Notes: generated by a model from the letters alone, not told the origin. A stretch of DNA of 64,000 bases from Myxococcus sp. RHSTA-1-4 (GCF_020037125.1 NZ_JAIQDG010000003.1:372001-436000); one strand, 5' to 3'. Positions 25,367 to 34,404 are shown, counted from the first letter of the stretch. Numbers and translations are program-made.

Positions 25367-26392
25367 CTACTCGAAGGGGATGATGGACAGCTTCGCGCCG
25401 GCCTCCGCGCCCAGCGCCTCCTTGGCGCGGGCGGGCAGGTAGACCACGGTGTTGTCCACCCGCGCCTGGCAGCGCACGGAGCGGAAGCGGTTGCGGCCGG
25501 ATTCCCGCTCGAAGGCGACGAGCACGTCGTCTCCCTCCAATTCGAAGTCCTCCTCGGCCAGCTTCACCGTGCGGTACTTGCGAATCAGGGTGACGTCGCC
25601 GGTGTCGGCCTCGAAGTGGGGGCCGCCGTCGAACGGGTCGATGCGCTCCACGTACCGGAAGCCGATGCGCTCCAGCATGCGCTGCACGCCGCGCGTCTGG
25701 GGGCCCACCTCGCCCAGCACCTTCTGCACGCGGTCCGGGAAGAGGGACGCGTAGATGTCCGAGGAGGGGAACAGCTCCTTGATGAACTCCTTGTTCTGCC
25801 GGCTGAGGCGGTCCGCCTCCTGGTAGGTGAGGGCGGTGAACTTCTTGCCGCACGCCTCCCACAGCAGGCTGCGCCCGTCCGGCAGCAGCGGCGGCAGCAG
25901 CTCCGCCAGCACGCGCGGGCGGAACAGCCGCCGGTGCATGGCGATGAAGAGGAAGCGCACGTAGGACAGCTGCTTGCCGGGCTTGTCCGCCGTGGCGCGG
26001 TAGGGCGGGTCCACGACGAGGCCGCCGATTTCGGTGGGGCCCTCGTAGTTGTAGGCGATGGAGAGCACCTTGTGGCGCAGGTGCCGCTCGAGGGACGCGG
26101 AGTAGTGCTCGCGCTCGCTCACCTCGTAGTAGATGTGCGGCGCCTCGTACGTCCCATGCTGGGCGATAATCATGGACGTGCCGATGATGAGGTTGTTGCG
26201 CACGTCCTCCAGCACGAAGAGGTACTCGCGGTCGAAGGGGTTCTTCACCTTTCCCGCGAAGCTCTTCACCGACTTGTCGATGATGGCCTCGAGCGTCTCC
26301 TCGTTGTTCGGCAGGTTCACCGTGTTGAGCACGGCGGCGAGCCGCTTGAGGCCGGCCAGGTCGGTCTTCTGGACGTCACGCAGGACAAGCAT
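25367..26392 (-). CDS. astA: Arginine/ornithine N-succinyltransferase
   Basis: A 341-residue enzyme of the AstA/AruG family that moves succinyl from succinyl-CoA to the alpha-amino group of arginine, the first step of the AST pathway of arginine catabolism. Landmarks: LVLRDVQKTDLAGLKRLA at the start, LFVLED with IIGTSMIIA, ISY-type strand and YNYEGPTEIGGLVVDPPYR, then LSYVRFLFIAMHRRLFR, GKKFTALTYQEADRLS, and late YVERIDPFDGGPHFEA. The ATG at 26392 was preferred to one at 26452 because homologues begin here. No astB, D or E neighbours are in the window, so the rest of the pathway, if present, is elsewhere. It converges with the transglutaminase-like gene. Confidence 0.93.
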   Translation of the reverse strand: MLVLRDVQKTDLAGLKRLAAVLNTVNLPNNEETLEAIIDKSVKSFAGKVKNPFDREYLFVLEDVRNNLIIGTSMIIAQHGTYEAPHIYYEVSEREHYSASLERHLRHKVLSIAYNYEGPTEIGGLVVDPPYRATADKPGKQLSYVRFLFIAMHRRLFRPRVLAELLPPLLPDGRSLLWEACGKKFTALTYQEADRLSRQNKEFIKELFPSSDIYASLFPDRVQKVLGEVGPQTRGVQRMLERIGFRYVERIDPFDGGPHFEADTGDVTLIRKYRTVKLAEEDFELEGDDVLVAFERESGRNRFRSVRCQARVDNTVVYLPARAKEALGAEAGAKLSIIPFE

Positions 26393-26697
26393 GGGTGCAC
26401 CCGGGACGCTCCCGCCATGGGGGCGCCGGAAGGGGTGTGGACCATACACCACGCCTGCGGGCAGTCAGCCTCCAGGTTGCCCGCTCTGTTGGTGGCGCGA
26501 CGCGTCAGGGGTGGGTCCGCCGGGCCGGCCGGGGGGTGAAGCCGGCCCTCGCCCGGGGTGAAACATTGTCAAATCCAGCCAGGGGCCCGCATGGCCGGCT
26601 GCCCTGTTGTCAGACGGCTGGGAAGGAATTGGCGGGGGAATGAATCACGGAATGTCTTGCGCTACGGTGTGTCAATCGTTGGCTGTCAAACCTTCGC

Positions 26698-26712
26698 AAG
26701 GACACATCATTG
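26698..26712 (+). promoter_or_regulatory. Ribosome binding site and TTG start of the lyase gene
   Basis: AAGGA at 26698-26702 sits seven bases before the TTG at 26710, which begins the signal peptide RPFVPVALAMWLVPFLASAG. The next in-frame ATG (26740) would remove a third of the signal and lacks a site this good, so the TTG decides the start. The 110 bases upstream are AT-richer than the surroundings and probably hold the promoter. Confidence 0.55.
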
Positions 26713-27771
26713 AGACCCTTCGTCCCCGTAGCGCTTGCGATGTGGCTGGTTCCCTTCCTGGCCTCGGCCGGAATCGTGTGGCGTGGTGACTTCGAGACGG
26801 GGGACCGCTCGCAGTACACCGGCACGCAGATGGTGAGCGCGGACCGGCTGCAGGTGGTGACCTCCCCCGTGGCGGAAGGAAAGTACGCGCTGAAGGCGAC
26901 GGTGCGGCAGGGCGACGACCCCATCAACTCCAGCGGGAATCGGAACGAGCTGGTGTACCAGGGCCGGGAGGCGGTGGGCTCGGAGTACTACTACCGCTGG
27001 AAGGTGATGTTCCCGGCGGACTACCCGAGCGCGGATACGTGGCAGCTCTTCACGCAGTGGCACCACGACGGGTGCTGCGGTTCTCCGCCGGTGGAGTTCT
27101 ACGTGAAGGGGGAGGAGATCCGCTTCTCGCTGCCGGGCACGGAGGAGGTGCCGTGGCGCACGAAGCTGGTCCGCGGCGTGTGGCACGAGTTCATCCTGCA
27201 CGCGAAGTGGTCCTCGGACCCGGAGGTGGGCTTCGTCGAGCTGTGGCACAACAAGGAGCTCGTGCTGCCCAAGCGGGGCGCGATGACGATGTACTCGGGG
27301 CAGAAGAACTACCTGAAGCTCGGGCTGTATCGGAATGACACCGTGCAGCCGGTGGGCGTCGTCTACCACGATGGTTTCGTGCAGGCGACGACGCTGGCGG
27401 ACGTGATGACCCCGGAGGAGGAGCCCGCTCCGCCGCCGGTGGATGCGGGGACTCCGCCCGTGGATGCGGGGACTCCTCCTCCCGTGGATGCCGGCACGCC
27501 GCCGGTGGACGCGGGGAGCCCGGATGATGGGGACGAGGGCCCGGCGGAGGAGCCTGTCGAGGTAGATGCGGGGACTCCTCCGCCCGTGGTGGTGGAGCCG
27601 GAGCCGGGACCGGCGATGCCCGACACGGGCGTGCCGCCGGTGCCGGGCATCTCCTCGGATGAGGAGCTGAGCGCGGGAGTGGGCTGCACGAGCACGGGCG
27701 GCGGACCGCTGGCGGCCTTCGCGCTGCTGGGGCTGCTGGGCGTGGTGCGGACGCTGCGGCGGCGGAGCTGA
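26710..27771 (+). CDS. Secreted polysaccharide lyase with MYXO-CTERM-like tail
   Basis: A 353-residue exported protein that begins at a TTG. After the signal peptide comes a jelly-roll lyase domain (about 20-235) of the glucuronan/heparin-lyase-like family: RGDFETGDRSQYT, RNELVYQG, YYYRWKVMFPADYP, WQLFTQWHHDG, FYVKGEEIRF, W(H)EFILHAKWS, MTMYSGQKNYLKLGLYRND. Such enzymes cleave uronic-acid glycans. Residues about 240-300 are a linker of repeated VDAGTPP units. The end is a sorting tail: GVGC, a hydrophobic helix (LAAFALLGLLGVV) and RTLRRRS, which matches the MYXO-CTERM plan in which a Cys is processed by myxosortase and the protein moves to the cell surface. It is monocistronic. Confidence 0.85.
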   Translation: MRPFVPVALAMWLVPFLASAGIVWRGDFETGDRSQYTGTQMVSADRLQVVTSPVAEGKYALKATVRQGDDPINSSGNRNELVYQGREAVGSEYYYRWKVMFPADYPSADTWQLFTQWHHDGCCGSPPVEFYVKGEEIRFSLPGTEEVPWRTKLVRGVWHEFILHAKWSSDPEVGFVELWHNKELVLPKRGAMTMYSGQKNYLKLGLYRNDTVQPVGVVYHDGFVQATTLADVMTPEEEPAPPPVDAGTPPVDAGTPPPVDAGTPPVDAGSPDDGDEGPAEEPVEVDAGTPPPVVVEPEPGPAMPDTGVPPVPGISSDEELSAGVGCTSTGGGPLAAFALLGLLGVVRTLRRRS

Positions 27772-27800
27772 GGCGTGCCGGGGCGCGCGGGCCATGGGGC

Positions 27801-27877
27801 TCGCGCGCCTTGCTCCCGCGGTCATTCCCGCGCACGGCTCGCGAGCCATGAGTCGCGCGCCTTGCTCCCGCGGTCAT
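27801..27877. repeat. Two 25-bp direct repeats, period 52
   Basis: The sequence starting TCGCGCGCCTTGCTCCCGCG occurs at 27801-27825 and again, identical over 25 bases, at 27853-27877. Each is preceded by a related GCCATG-containing segment. The repeats fill the gap between the lyase stop and the toxin gene at 28014, which otherwise holds only weak promoter-like sequence (TTGACC near 27937). Confidence 0.75.
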
Positions 27878-28013
27878 GCCCTCGCAGTGCTCGCGGGCCT
27901 GCGAGAGGGCGTGGAGCTGGGGCGGTCCGTTGTTGGCTTGACCTGGTGAATGCCTCGGCCTTGAGTGGCGCGGCTCGGGCCCGGGACACGGGCTCCCCGG
28001 CTGGAGGGTTCAC

Positions 28014-29366
28014 ATGGTGTCGCGTGGCTGGTGGCCCCTGCTGGGGGTGTTGTTGGCCGGGTGCAGCGGCACCACGCAGGTGGTGCGCCTGGAGACCGGA
28101 CAGGGCGAGCCCATCGTCCACGTTCCGCGCACCGCGGACACCGAGCCGGTCGAGCTGGACGAGGACGATTTCCAGGAGGGAATGGCGGAGGTGGTACGTG
28201 GCGTCCGGCCCTCGCCCCGTCCTCAAGAGGCCGCGCGAGTCCTGTTCCAGATGGACGCGCGCGGCGGCACGTATACTTACGATCCGCGCAGCCGCCGCAT
28301 CACTCCGATAGAGCCGGGCGAGCACCTGGATGCGGAGCTTCCGGAAGTAGAGGTGAAGCTGACGCGCACCTACCTGGCATGGTGCGAGCGCACCGGCCGG
28401 AAAGGCGACTGCCTGTGGTTGCTGGTGGAGAGCCCCACCGTTACCGGGGACGGGCGCTTCGCGCTGGCGCTGGCTCTGGCGAAGGGAGCCGTCCTGGAGG
28501 AGATGCTGGAGACCTTCAAGGACATGGCGGACCCGGAGGCCATGGTGGCCGCGGCTTTGTGGACGATGACGATGTACGCAATCTTGTGGACGGTGCCGGA
28601 GCCTTTCTCGAAGGGGGTGGCCGCGACGCTGACGGCGGTGCTCATCGTCTACGTCGGGGTGGACACGTTCAAAGGGCTCATCCAGGGCTTCCGGCGCCTC
28701 TGGGACGAGTCGGAGCGAGCGAACACCTTCGATGAACTGCGCGAAGCGGGAGAGCGCTACGGGAAGGTGATGGGGAGGAACGCGGCGCGGGCGTTCGCGA
28801 TGCTGGCGATGGCGGCGGTTGGGAGCACGCCGACGGCATTCGCGGCGAAGTTGCCGAAGCTGCCCGGGGCGGCGCAGGCGACGGTGCGGGCCGAGGCACA
28901 GGCCGGAATCCTCTACGGAGCCGTGGAGCAGGTGGAGATGGTGGCCGTGACGGCCGAGGGCATCACCATCGGCCTCGCGCCCGGGGCGGTGGCCATGGCT
29001 TCTCATGGCGCGAATTCTTCGGCCGCGTCCCAGAAGCCCGGATTCAGGGCATGGAAGACGCACAGTGGCTTCACGAAGGCGATGGGGAAGGCGGGTCCAG
29101 GGAAGGAGTGGCACCACATCGTGGAGCAGACGCCGGGCAACGTGCAGCGGTTCGGTCCCGAGGCCATCCACAACACCGAGAACGTCATCCCACTGGACAA
29201 GGGGCTGCACACCCGGGTGAGCGCGTTCTACTCGTCGATTCGAGAAGGTATCACCCGGTCCCCTCGCCTCACAGTGAGGCAGTGGCTCAGCACCCAGTCC
29301 TACGAGGCGCAACGCGACTTCGGGCTGCTGGCTATCGAGAACATCAGGAAGGGAATCTGGAGATGA
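28014..29366 (+). CDS. Sit-like lipoprotein toxin with C-terminal WHH nuclease domain
   Basis: A 450-residue lipoprotein (lipobox LLAGC, Cys17). The first 140 residues are an acidic, strand-rich region (TADTEPVELDEDDFQEGMAEVV, ARVLFQMDARGGTYTYD). Residues about 140-330 are helical and Ala-rich with two hydrophobic helices (AALWTMTMYAILW, GVAATLTAVLIVYVGV). The C-terminal 85 residues form an HNH-superfamily WHH/AHH-type domain: W366-H-H-IVEQ, H386-N and a further H399 (HNTENVIPLDKGLH). Lipoproteins with variable C-terminal toxin tips followed by an immunity gene are the plan of Myxococcus SitA toxins, which pass between kin by TraA-dependent outer-membrane exchange. DNA is the likely target. 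Its stop overlaps the next start (ATGA). Confidence 0.85.
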   Translation: MVSRGWWPLLGVLLAGCSGTTQVVRLETGQGEPIVHVPRTADTEPVELDEDDFQEGMAEVVRGVRPSPRPQEAARVLFQMDARGGTYTYDPRSRRITPIEPGEHLDAELPEVEVKLTRTYLAWCERTGRKGDCLWLLVESPTVTGDGRFALALALAKGAVLEEMLETFKDMADPEAMVAAALWTMTMYAILWTVPEPFSKGVAATLTAVLIVYVGVDTFKGLIQGFRRLWDESERANTFDELREAGERYGKVMGRNAARAFAMLAMAAVGSTPTAFAAKLPKLPGAAQATVRAEAQAGILYGAVEQVEMVAVTAEGITIGLAPGAVAMASHGANSSAASQKPGFRAWKTHSGFTKAMGKAGPGKEWHHIVEQTPGNVQRFGPEAIHNTENVIPLDKGLHTRVSAFYSSIREGITRSPRLTVRQWLSTQSYEAQRDFGLLAIENIRKGIWR

Positions 29367-29713
29367 ACCTGCGGGAACTCGCGGAGGAGTTCGCGGAGAA
29401 CGTTGCCGCCCAGACGGATGCCATCTGGAGCGGAAATGCCAGGAAGGGAAACAGGCACGCTAAACGGTACATCGCTGCATTCAAGAAGCTGCGGGAGCAG
29501 GGGGAGGCGGGGATGGATGCTCTTGCCGAACTGTTCACCCACTCTCGTATGGACGTCCGCGTCAAGGCGGCAATCTATCTGCTGAGCGAGCGCCCCGCGG
29601 ACGCCAGGCCCGTTCTGGAGGAGGCCGCGAAGAGTGAAGGAATGATTCCGTTCGAGGCGTCTCAGGCCTTGAAGTACTTGAACGAAGGTACCTGGTACCT
29701 CGACATCGAGTAG
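29363..29713 (+). CDS. DUF2019-type immunity protein
   Basis: A 116-residue soluble protein made of helical repeats. The pattern GNARKGNRHAKRYIAAFKKLREQG, ALAELFTHSRMDVRVKAAIYLL and ARPVLEEAAKSEG...ASQALKYL is that of DUF2019, a small HEAT-like family repeatedly found behind toxins. The ATG at 29363 overlaps the toxin stop by 4 bases, so toxin and antidote are made together. It should bind and block the WHH nuclease tip; that function is inferred from family and position. It uses slightly fewer G/C third positions than neighbours. Confidence 0.85.
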   Translation: MNLRELAEEFAENVAAQTDAIWSGNARKGNRHAKRYIAAFKKLREQGEAGMDALAELFTHSRMDVRVKAAIYLLSERPADARPVLEEAAKSEGMIPFEASQALKYLNEGTWYLDIE

Positions 29714-29773
29714 CCCCGACTCCCCGCACAGGCGCTTGAAGCCCTCGTCGACCCGTGGGAGGAAACTCCGCCC

Positions 29774-31294
29774 ATGAGCGACGACGCGCGTGACGGTGAC
29801 GGAGCGGTGCCCCATCTGACTCCGGAGGAGTTCCGGAAGCTCGGGCACCGGATGGTGGACTGGATTGCGGACTACTGGACCCGCCTGGACTCCTTCCCCG
29901 TCCGCTCGCAGGTCGCACCGGGCGACGTGGCCTCGAAGCTCCCCGCCCATCCTCCCGAGGATGGCCTGTCCGGCGAGAAGGCCTGGGACGCCGTCTTCCG
30001 AGACCTCGAGGACGTCGTCCTCCCCGGAATCACGCACTGGCAGTCCCCCTCCTTCTTCGCCTACTTCCCCGCCAACGCCTCCGGCCCCGCCGTGCTCGGC
30101 GAGCTCCTGTCCGCGGGCCTGGGCGTGCAGGGCATGCTCTGGTCCACCAGCCCCGCCGCCACGGAGATGGAGACCCGTGTGCTGGACTGGCTCGCGGAGC
30201 TGACCGGCCTGCCCGAGGCCTACCACTCCACCTCCGCCACCGGCGGCGGCGTCATCCAGGGCACCGCGAGCGAGGCCACCCTCGTCGCCATGGTCTCCGC
30301 CCGCGAGCGTGTCCGCCGCCAGGGCGCTCCGGCCGACTCGCAATGGGTGGCCTATGCCTCCACGCAGGCGCACTCGTCCGTGCTCAAGGCGGCCATGCTC
30401 TGCGGCGTCGCCCGGGGCGCGGACGACACGGTCCACGTGCGCCAGCTCGAGACGGATGCCCACTACGCCCTGCGCCCGGACGTCCTGGAGCGCGCCATCC
30501 GCGAGGACCTCGCGGCGGGCCGTCGCCCCTTCTTCGTCTGCGCCACGATGGGGACCACCTCCTCCGGAGCCTTCGACCCCGTCGGCGCCCTGGGCGGTGT
30601 CCTGGAGCGCACGGGCGTGAAGGCCGCGGGCGGTTGGCTGCACGTGGACGCCGCGTGGGCGGGCGCCGCGCTGGTGTGCCCCGAGCACCGCGGCCTCCTG
30701 AACGGTGTGGAGGTGGCGGACTCGTTCGCCTTCAACCCGCACAAGTGGCTGCTCACCAACTTCGACTGCAATGCCTTCTACACGCGGGAGAAGCGCGCCC
30801 TGCTGGACGCCCTCAGCGTGATGCCCGAGTACCTGCGCAACGCGGCGAGCGCGAGCGGGGCCGTCATCGACTACCGCGACTGGCAGGTGCCGCTGGGCCG
30901 CCGCTTCCGCGCGCTGAAGCTCTGGTTCGTGCTGCGGCACTATGGTGCACGCGGCCTGCGCGCCCACGTCCGCGGGCACATCCGCATGGCCGAGCACTTC
31001 CAGTCCTGGGTGTCCGCCGACGCCCGCTTCGAGGTCGCCGCGCCGCGCTCCCTGGCCCTGGTGTGCTTCCGCCTCAAGCCGCTGCCCGGTGAGGCGCCCG
31101 AGGCCACCGATGCGCGCAACCGCACCCTGCTGGAGCGGGTGAACGCGACGGGGAAGTTGTTCCTCACGCACACGGTGCTGCCCGCCGTGGACGGCCGGCC
31201 GCCCCGCTATGTGCTGCGCATGGCCATCGGCGGCACGTACACGGAGGAGCGGCACGTGCGCGCCGCCTGGGAGGCGCTCTCCGCCGCGGTGTGA
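29774..31294 (+). CDS. Pyridoxal-phosphate aromatic-amino-acid decarboxylase family enzyme
   Basis: A 506-residue group II decarboxylase. It begins at an ATG preceded by GGGAGG. The family order is clear: LTPEEFRKLGHRMVDWIADYW, then the substrate-side motif HWQSPSFFAYFPANASGPAVLGELL, ATEMETRVLDWLAEL, TGGGVIQGTASEATLVA, WVAYASTQAHSSVLKAA, ATMGTTSSGAFDP, WLHVDAAWAG and the PLP lysine at K324 in FNPHKWLLTNFDC. These residues are typical of aromatic-L-amino-acid (tyrosine, tryptophan, DOPA) decarboxylases and related phenylacetaldehyde synthases; the substrate cannot be told from sequence alone. It is monocistronic and lies 60 bases after the immunity gene. Confidence 0.93.
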   Translation: MSDDARDGDGAVPHLTPEEFRKLGHRMVDWIADYWTRLDSFPVRSQVAPGDVASKLPAHPPEDGLSGEKAWDAVFRDLEDVVLPGITHWQSPSFFAYFPANASGPAVLGELLSAGLGVQGMLWSTSPAATEMETRVLDWLAELTGLPEAYHSTSATGGGVIQGTASEATLVAMVSARERVRRQGAPADSQWVAYASTQAHSSVLKAAMLCGVARGADDTVHVRQLETDAHYALRPDVLERAIREDLAAGRRPFFVCATMGTTSSGAFDPVGALGGVLERTGVKAAGGWLHVDAAWAGAALVCPEHRGLLNGVEVADSFAFNPHKWLLTNFDCNAFYTREKRALLDALSVMPEYLRNAASASGAVIDYRDWQVPLGRRFRALKLWFVLRHYGARGLRAHVRGHIRMAEHFQSWVSADARFEVAAPRSLALVCFRLKPLPGEAPEATDARNRTLLERVNATGKLFLTHTVLPAVDGRPPRYVLRMAIGGTYTEERHVRAAWEALSAAV

Positions 31295-31425
31295 GCCCCG
31301 GTTGGCCTCGTTCAACTCTGACCTATGGTCTCCCCCTCCACGCTGTGTCCGTCCGTGGCCCGAAATCACGGCGGACCTCATGCGTCTGGTTCGACGCTTC
31401 CACCCGTCGTCCCCTGGGATTCCTC

Positions 31426-33051
31426 ATGCGACCCACACTGTTCCTCGCCCTGTGCACCCTGCTGGGCTGTGCCCACTCACCGTCACAGGGGACGGCCGCG
31501 CCGGAAGTCTCCACCGCCGTCACGACGGAGGCGCCCCGTCCCGCCGAGCCTTCACCCGAGGTCCGCCAGGCCATGTGGCAGGCCGCGGTCGCCATCGAGT
31601 CGGGGGACGCCGCGAAGGGGCTCGCGGAGCTGCAGCGGCTCTGGAACGAGGGGCATCACCACTACGAGGTCGCCTGGTTCGCGGCCTATGGCGCGGTGGG
31701 TACGGGAGACAACGCCGCGGCCTTCACCTGGCTGGAGCGCGCCGTGGAGCAGGGCATGAGCGTCCCGGATGACCTGCTGAAGGACAGGCCGCTGGCGCCG
31801 CTGCGGAGCATGCCGGGCTACGACGCGCTGGTGGCGCGCGCCCGGCAGAACGCGCTCGACGCCCGGGTGGCGGGCAACGTGGGCGCGGGGCTGGAGAAGA
31901 CCCCTCCAGCGGAGGCGGGGCTGTCCGAGCCGGCGCTGGCGGAGCTGGTGAAGGCGGCCGAGGACTCGGGCTCCTCGGCGCTGGTGCTGCTGCGCCACGG
32001 CAAGCTGGTGGGGGAGTGGTACTTCGGCGGGGAGACCCGGCGCATCGAGTCCATGTCCGCCACCAAGGCCGTGGTGGCGCTGGCCATTGGCCTGCTCATC
32101 GACGATGGGAAGATTCCCTCCGCGGACACGCCCGTGTCCGCCTTCTTCCCCGAGTGGAAGGAGGGCCTCAAGGCGAAGGTGACGCTGCGGCATCTGCTCA
32201 GCCACACGTCGGGGCTGGCCGCCCAACGCACCGCGAAGGACATCTACCAGTCGAAGGACTTCGTCCGGTACGCGCTGGAGGCCGACATCGTGGAGGAGCC
32301 GGGCACCCGGTTCTTCTACAACAACAAGGCGACCAACCTCCTGGCGGGCGTGGTGGAGCGCGCCTCGGGCGAGAAGATGGATGTGTACCTGAAGCGCCGC
32401 CTCTTCGCGCCGCTCGGCATCCGCGACGTGGTGTGGCAGAAGGACCCGTCCGGCAATCCGCTGGGCATGTCCGGCCTGCGGCTGCACCCGGTGGACTTCG
32501 CCAAGGTGGGCCAGCTCCTGCTCCAGAAGGGCGAGTGGCAGGGCCGCCGCGTCCTCTCCGAGTCGTGGATTCGGGAGTGCACCGCCTCGCCGGCCCAGGA
32601 GTATGACGCCACCAGCGGGCTGCTGTGGTGGCGCGTCTACGAGCAGACCTTCCGCGTGGTGGGCCGGGAGATGGTGGAGGAGGCGCGCCTCAACGGAATG
32701 CCGGAGGAGTCCCTGGCCCGGCTGGCCGACCTCGTGGGCCGTCCGATACCGTCCAAGGACCTCTTGCGCACCCTCTCCGAGCGGCTGGGGGGCATGGAGG
32801 GTGTGGCGGCCTTGATACAGAAGAGCGGCCGAGCCCAGTTCCGCACGCAGGTGGTGGGCCCGTCCCGGGGCTACGCCGCGAAAGGGCAGTCCGGGCAGGT
32901 GCTGATGGTACTGCCCGAGCAGGGCCTGGTCGCGGTCCGCATGGCGGTGCCGAAGGGCCGCGTCCCGGAGCACGTCCTCGAGTTCCCCCGCTTCACCGAG
33001 CTGGTGCTGAAGCTCGTCCCTCCCGTTACGCCCACCGCCAGCACCCGCTGA
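31426..33051 (+). CDS. Serine hydrolase lipoprotein (class C beta-lactamase fold)
   Basis: A 541-residue lipoprotein (MRPTLFLALCTLLGC; lipobox LLGC). Residues about 45-150 look like TPR-type helices (WQAAVAIESGDAAKGLAELQRLWNEGH), and about 170-530 are the beta-lactamase/DD-peptidase fold. The catalytic motif SxxK is S211-A-T-K214, the second motif is Y298-N-N in RFFYNNKATN, and VTLRHLLSHTSGL is the family's typical helix. Proteins like this act as esterases, D-amino-acid peptidases or carboxypeptidases in the envelope; real beta-lactam resistance is not implied. The upstream in-frame extension from 31291 has no signal peptide, so the ATG at 31426 was chosen. Confidence 0.92.
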   Translation: MRPTLFLALCTLLGCAHSPSQGTAAPEVSTAVTTEAPRPAEPSPEVRQAMWQAAVAIESGDAAKGLAELQRLWNEGHHHYEVAWFAAYGAVGTGDNAAAFTWLERAVEQGMSVPDDLLKDRPLAPLRSMPGYDALVARARQNALDARVAGNVGAGLEKTPPAEAGLSEPALAELVKAAEDSGSSALVLLRHGKLVGEWYFGGETRRIESMSATKAVVALAIGLLIDDGKIPSADTPVSAFFPEWKEGLKAKVTLRHLLSHTSGLAAQRTAKDIYQSKDFVRYALEADIVEEPGTRFFYNNKATNLLAGVVERASGEKMDVYLKRRLFAPLGIRDVVWQKDPSGNPLGMSGLRLHPVDFAKVGQLLLQKGEWQGRRVLSESWIRECTASPAQEYDATSGLLWWRVYEQTFRVVGREMVEEARLNGMPEESLARLADLVGRPIPSKDLLRTLSERLGGMEGVAALIQKSGRAQFRTQVVGPSRGYAAKGQSGQVLMVLPEQGLVAVRMAVPKGRVPEHVLEFPRFTELVLKLVPPVTPTASTR

Positions 33052-33120
33052 CCGCCTGTCCGCCCGCCCGCTCACTGAAAGCCTTGCGGCGCGGGCCGTG
33101 TGGCATCATGTCCTCCCTGC

Positions 33121-34404
33121 ATGGAGCCCCACCGCCGCGTCGCGCTCGTCCTGAGCTACCAGTACCCGGGCAAGTACGCCTTCACCGTGCTGGCGGGGGC
33201 CGTGGAGTCGGACCCGGCGCTCGCGGGCGTGACGCTCCACTTCCCGAGGGACCGCGAGACGCTGCTGTCCACCGTGCGCGAGCGCGCCGACGCGGGCGAC
33301 ACCGTGGTGGCCGCATGGTCCTTCTACTCGGCCAGCTTCGCCGCGTCGGCGGGGGAGCTCGCCTGGGTGCGTGAGCGGCTGGAGGGGCGCGACGTGCTGT
33401 GCATCGCCGGCGGCGTCCACGCCACCGCCGAGCCGCTCCAGACGCTCCAGGCCGGCTTCGACCTCATCGCCGTGGGCGAGGGCGAGCACACCCTGCGCGG
33501 GCTGCTCGGTCGTGTGTTGCGTGGCGAGGACCCCCGCGCCACGCACGGTGTCGCGTACCTGAAGGACGGGAAGTTGGTACAGAACGGCCGGGGCGAGGGC
33601 GTGGTGCTCGACGACTTCCCTCCGTTCGCCGCGCGCCACTCCATGTTCGGCGCCATCGAAATCACGCGCGGCTGCATCTACGCCTGCCGCTTCTGCCAGA
33701 CGCCCTTCATGAGCAAGGCGCGCTTCCGCCACCGCTCCGTCGCCAACGTGGCGCAATGGGCGCGCGAGCTGCGCCGCTCGGGCCGGCGGGACATCCGCTT
33801 CATCACCCCCACGTCCCTGTCCTACGGCACCGCCGACGAGTCGGTGAACCTGGCTGCCGTGGAGGACCTGCTCGCGGCGGTGCGCGAGGCCATGGCCCCG
33901 GACGGCCGCATCTACTACGGCACCTTCCCCTCCGAGGTGCGCCCCGAGCACGTCACCCCCGAGGCGCTGGCGCTCCTCAAGCGCTACGTGCACAACGACA
34001 ACCTCATCATCGGCGGCCAGTCCGGCTCCGAGCGCGTCCTCCAGGCCACCCGCCGCGGGCACGACGTGGAGACGGTGGTGCGCGCCACCCGCATCGCGGT
34101 GGAGTGCGGCTTCGTGCCCAACGTGGACTTCATCCTCGGGCTGCCCGGCGAGGAGCCCTCGGACGTGGACGCCACCGTCGCGCTGATGGAGCGGCTGGCG
34201 GCGCTGGGGGCCCGCGTGCACGGGCACACCTTCATGCCGCTGCCGGGCACGCCCTTCCGGGACGCCCCCGCCGGACGGGTGGACGGGGAGACGCAGCGCA
34301 AGCTGGACCGGCTGGCCTCGCAGGGCCGGCTGTACGGCCACTGGAAGCAGCAGGCCGTGCTCGCCGAGGGCATCGTCTCCCGCCGCCGGCCCCGGGCGGG
34401 CTGA
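33121..34404 (+). CDS. B12-binding radical-SAM protein
   Basis: A 427-residue enzyme (an in-frame GTG at 33100 would add seven). The N-terminal third is a cobalamin-binding-like Rossmann region (LSYQYPGKYAFTVLAGAVE, VAAWSFYSASFAA, VLCIAGGVHATAEP, DLIAVGEGEHTLRGLL). The radical-SAM domain has CIYACRFC at about residues 188-195 after IEITRG, and continues with IRFITPTSLSYG, DNLIIGGQSGSERVLQATRRGHD and FILGLPGEEPSD. The order resembles the MJ_1487-like B12/SAM family, whose reaction is unknown. It could methylate or rearrange a carbon centre. It ends just before a strong stem-loop. Confidence 0.88.
   Translation: MEPHRRVALVLSYQYPGKYAFTVLAGAVESDPALAGVTLHFPRDRETLLSTVRERADAGDTVVAAWSFYSASFAASAGELAWVRERLEGRDVLCIAGGVHATAEPLQTLQAGFDLIAVGEGEHTLRGLLGRVLRGEDPRATHGVAYLKDGKLVQNGRGEGVVLDDFPPFAARHSMFGAIEITRGCIYACRFCQTPFMSKARFRHRSVANVAQWARELRRSGRRDIRFITPTSLSYGTADESVNLAAVEDLLAAVREAMAPDGRIYYGTFPSEVRPEHVTPEALALLKRYVHNDNLIIGGQSGSERVLQATRRGHDVETVVRATRIAVECGFVPNVDFILGLPGEEPSDVDATVALMERLAALGARVHGHTFMPLPGTPFRDAPAGRVDGETQRKLDRLASQGRLYGHWKQQAVLAEGIVSRRRPRAG

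Noticed and set aside
26566..26709. Possible sigma-54 promoter before the lyase gene
   Set aside because: No TGGCAC-N5-TTGC match with correct spacing was found.
27430..27590. Short tandem repeats resembling a CRISPR array
   Set aside because: They are in-frame VDAGTPP codons of the lyase linker with no unique spacers.
29300..31381. 693-codon minus-strand frame opposite the decarboxylase and immunity genes
   Set aside because: No domain and composition of a shadow; both plus-strand genes have clear family motifs.
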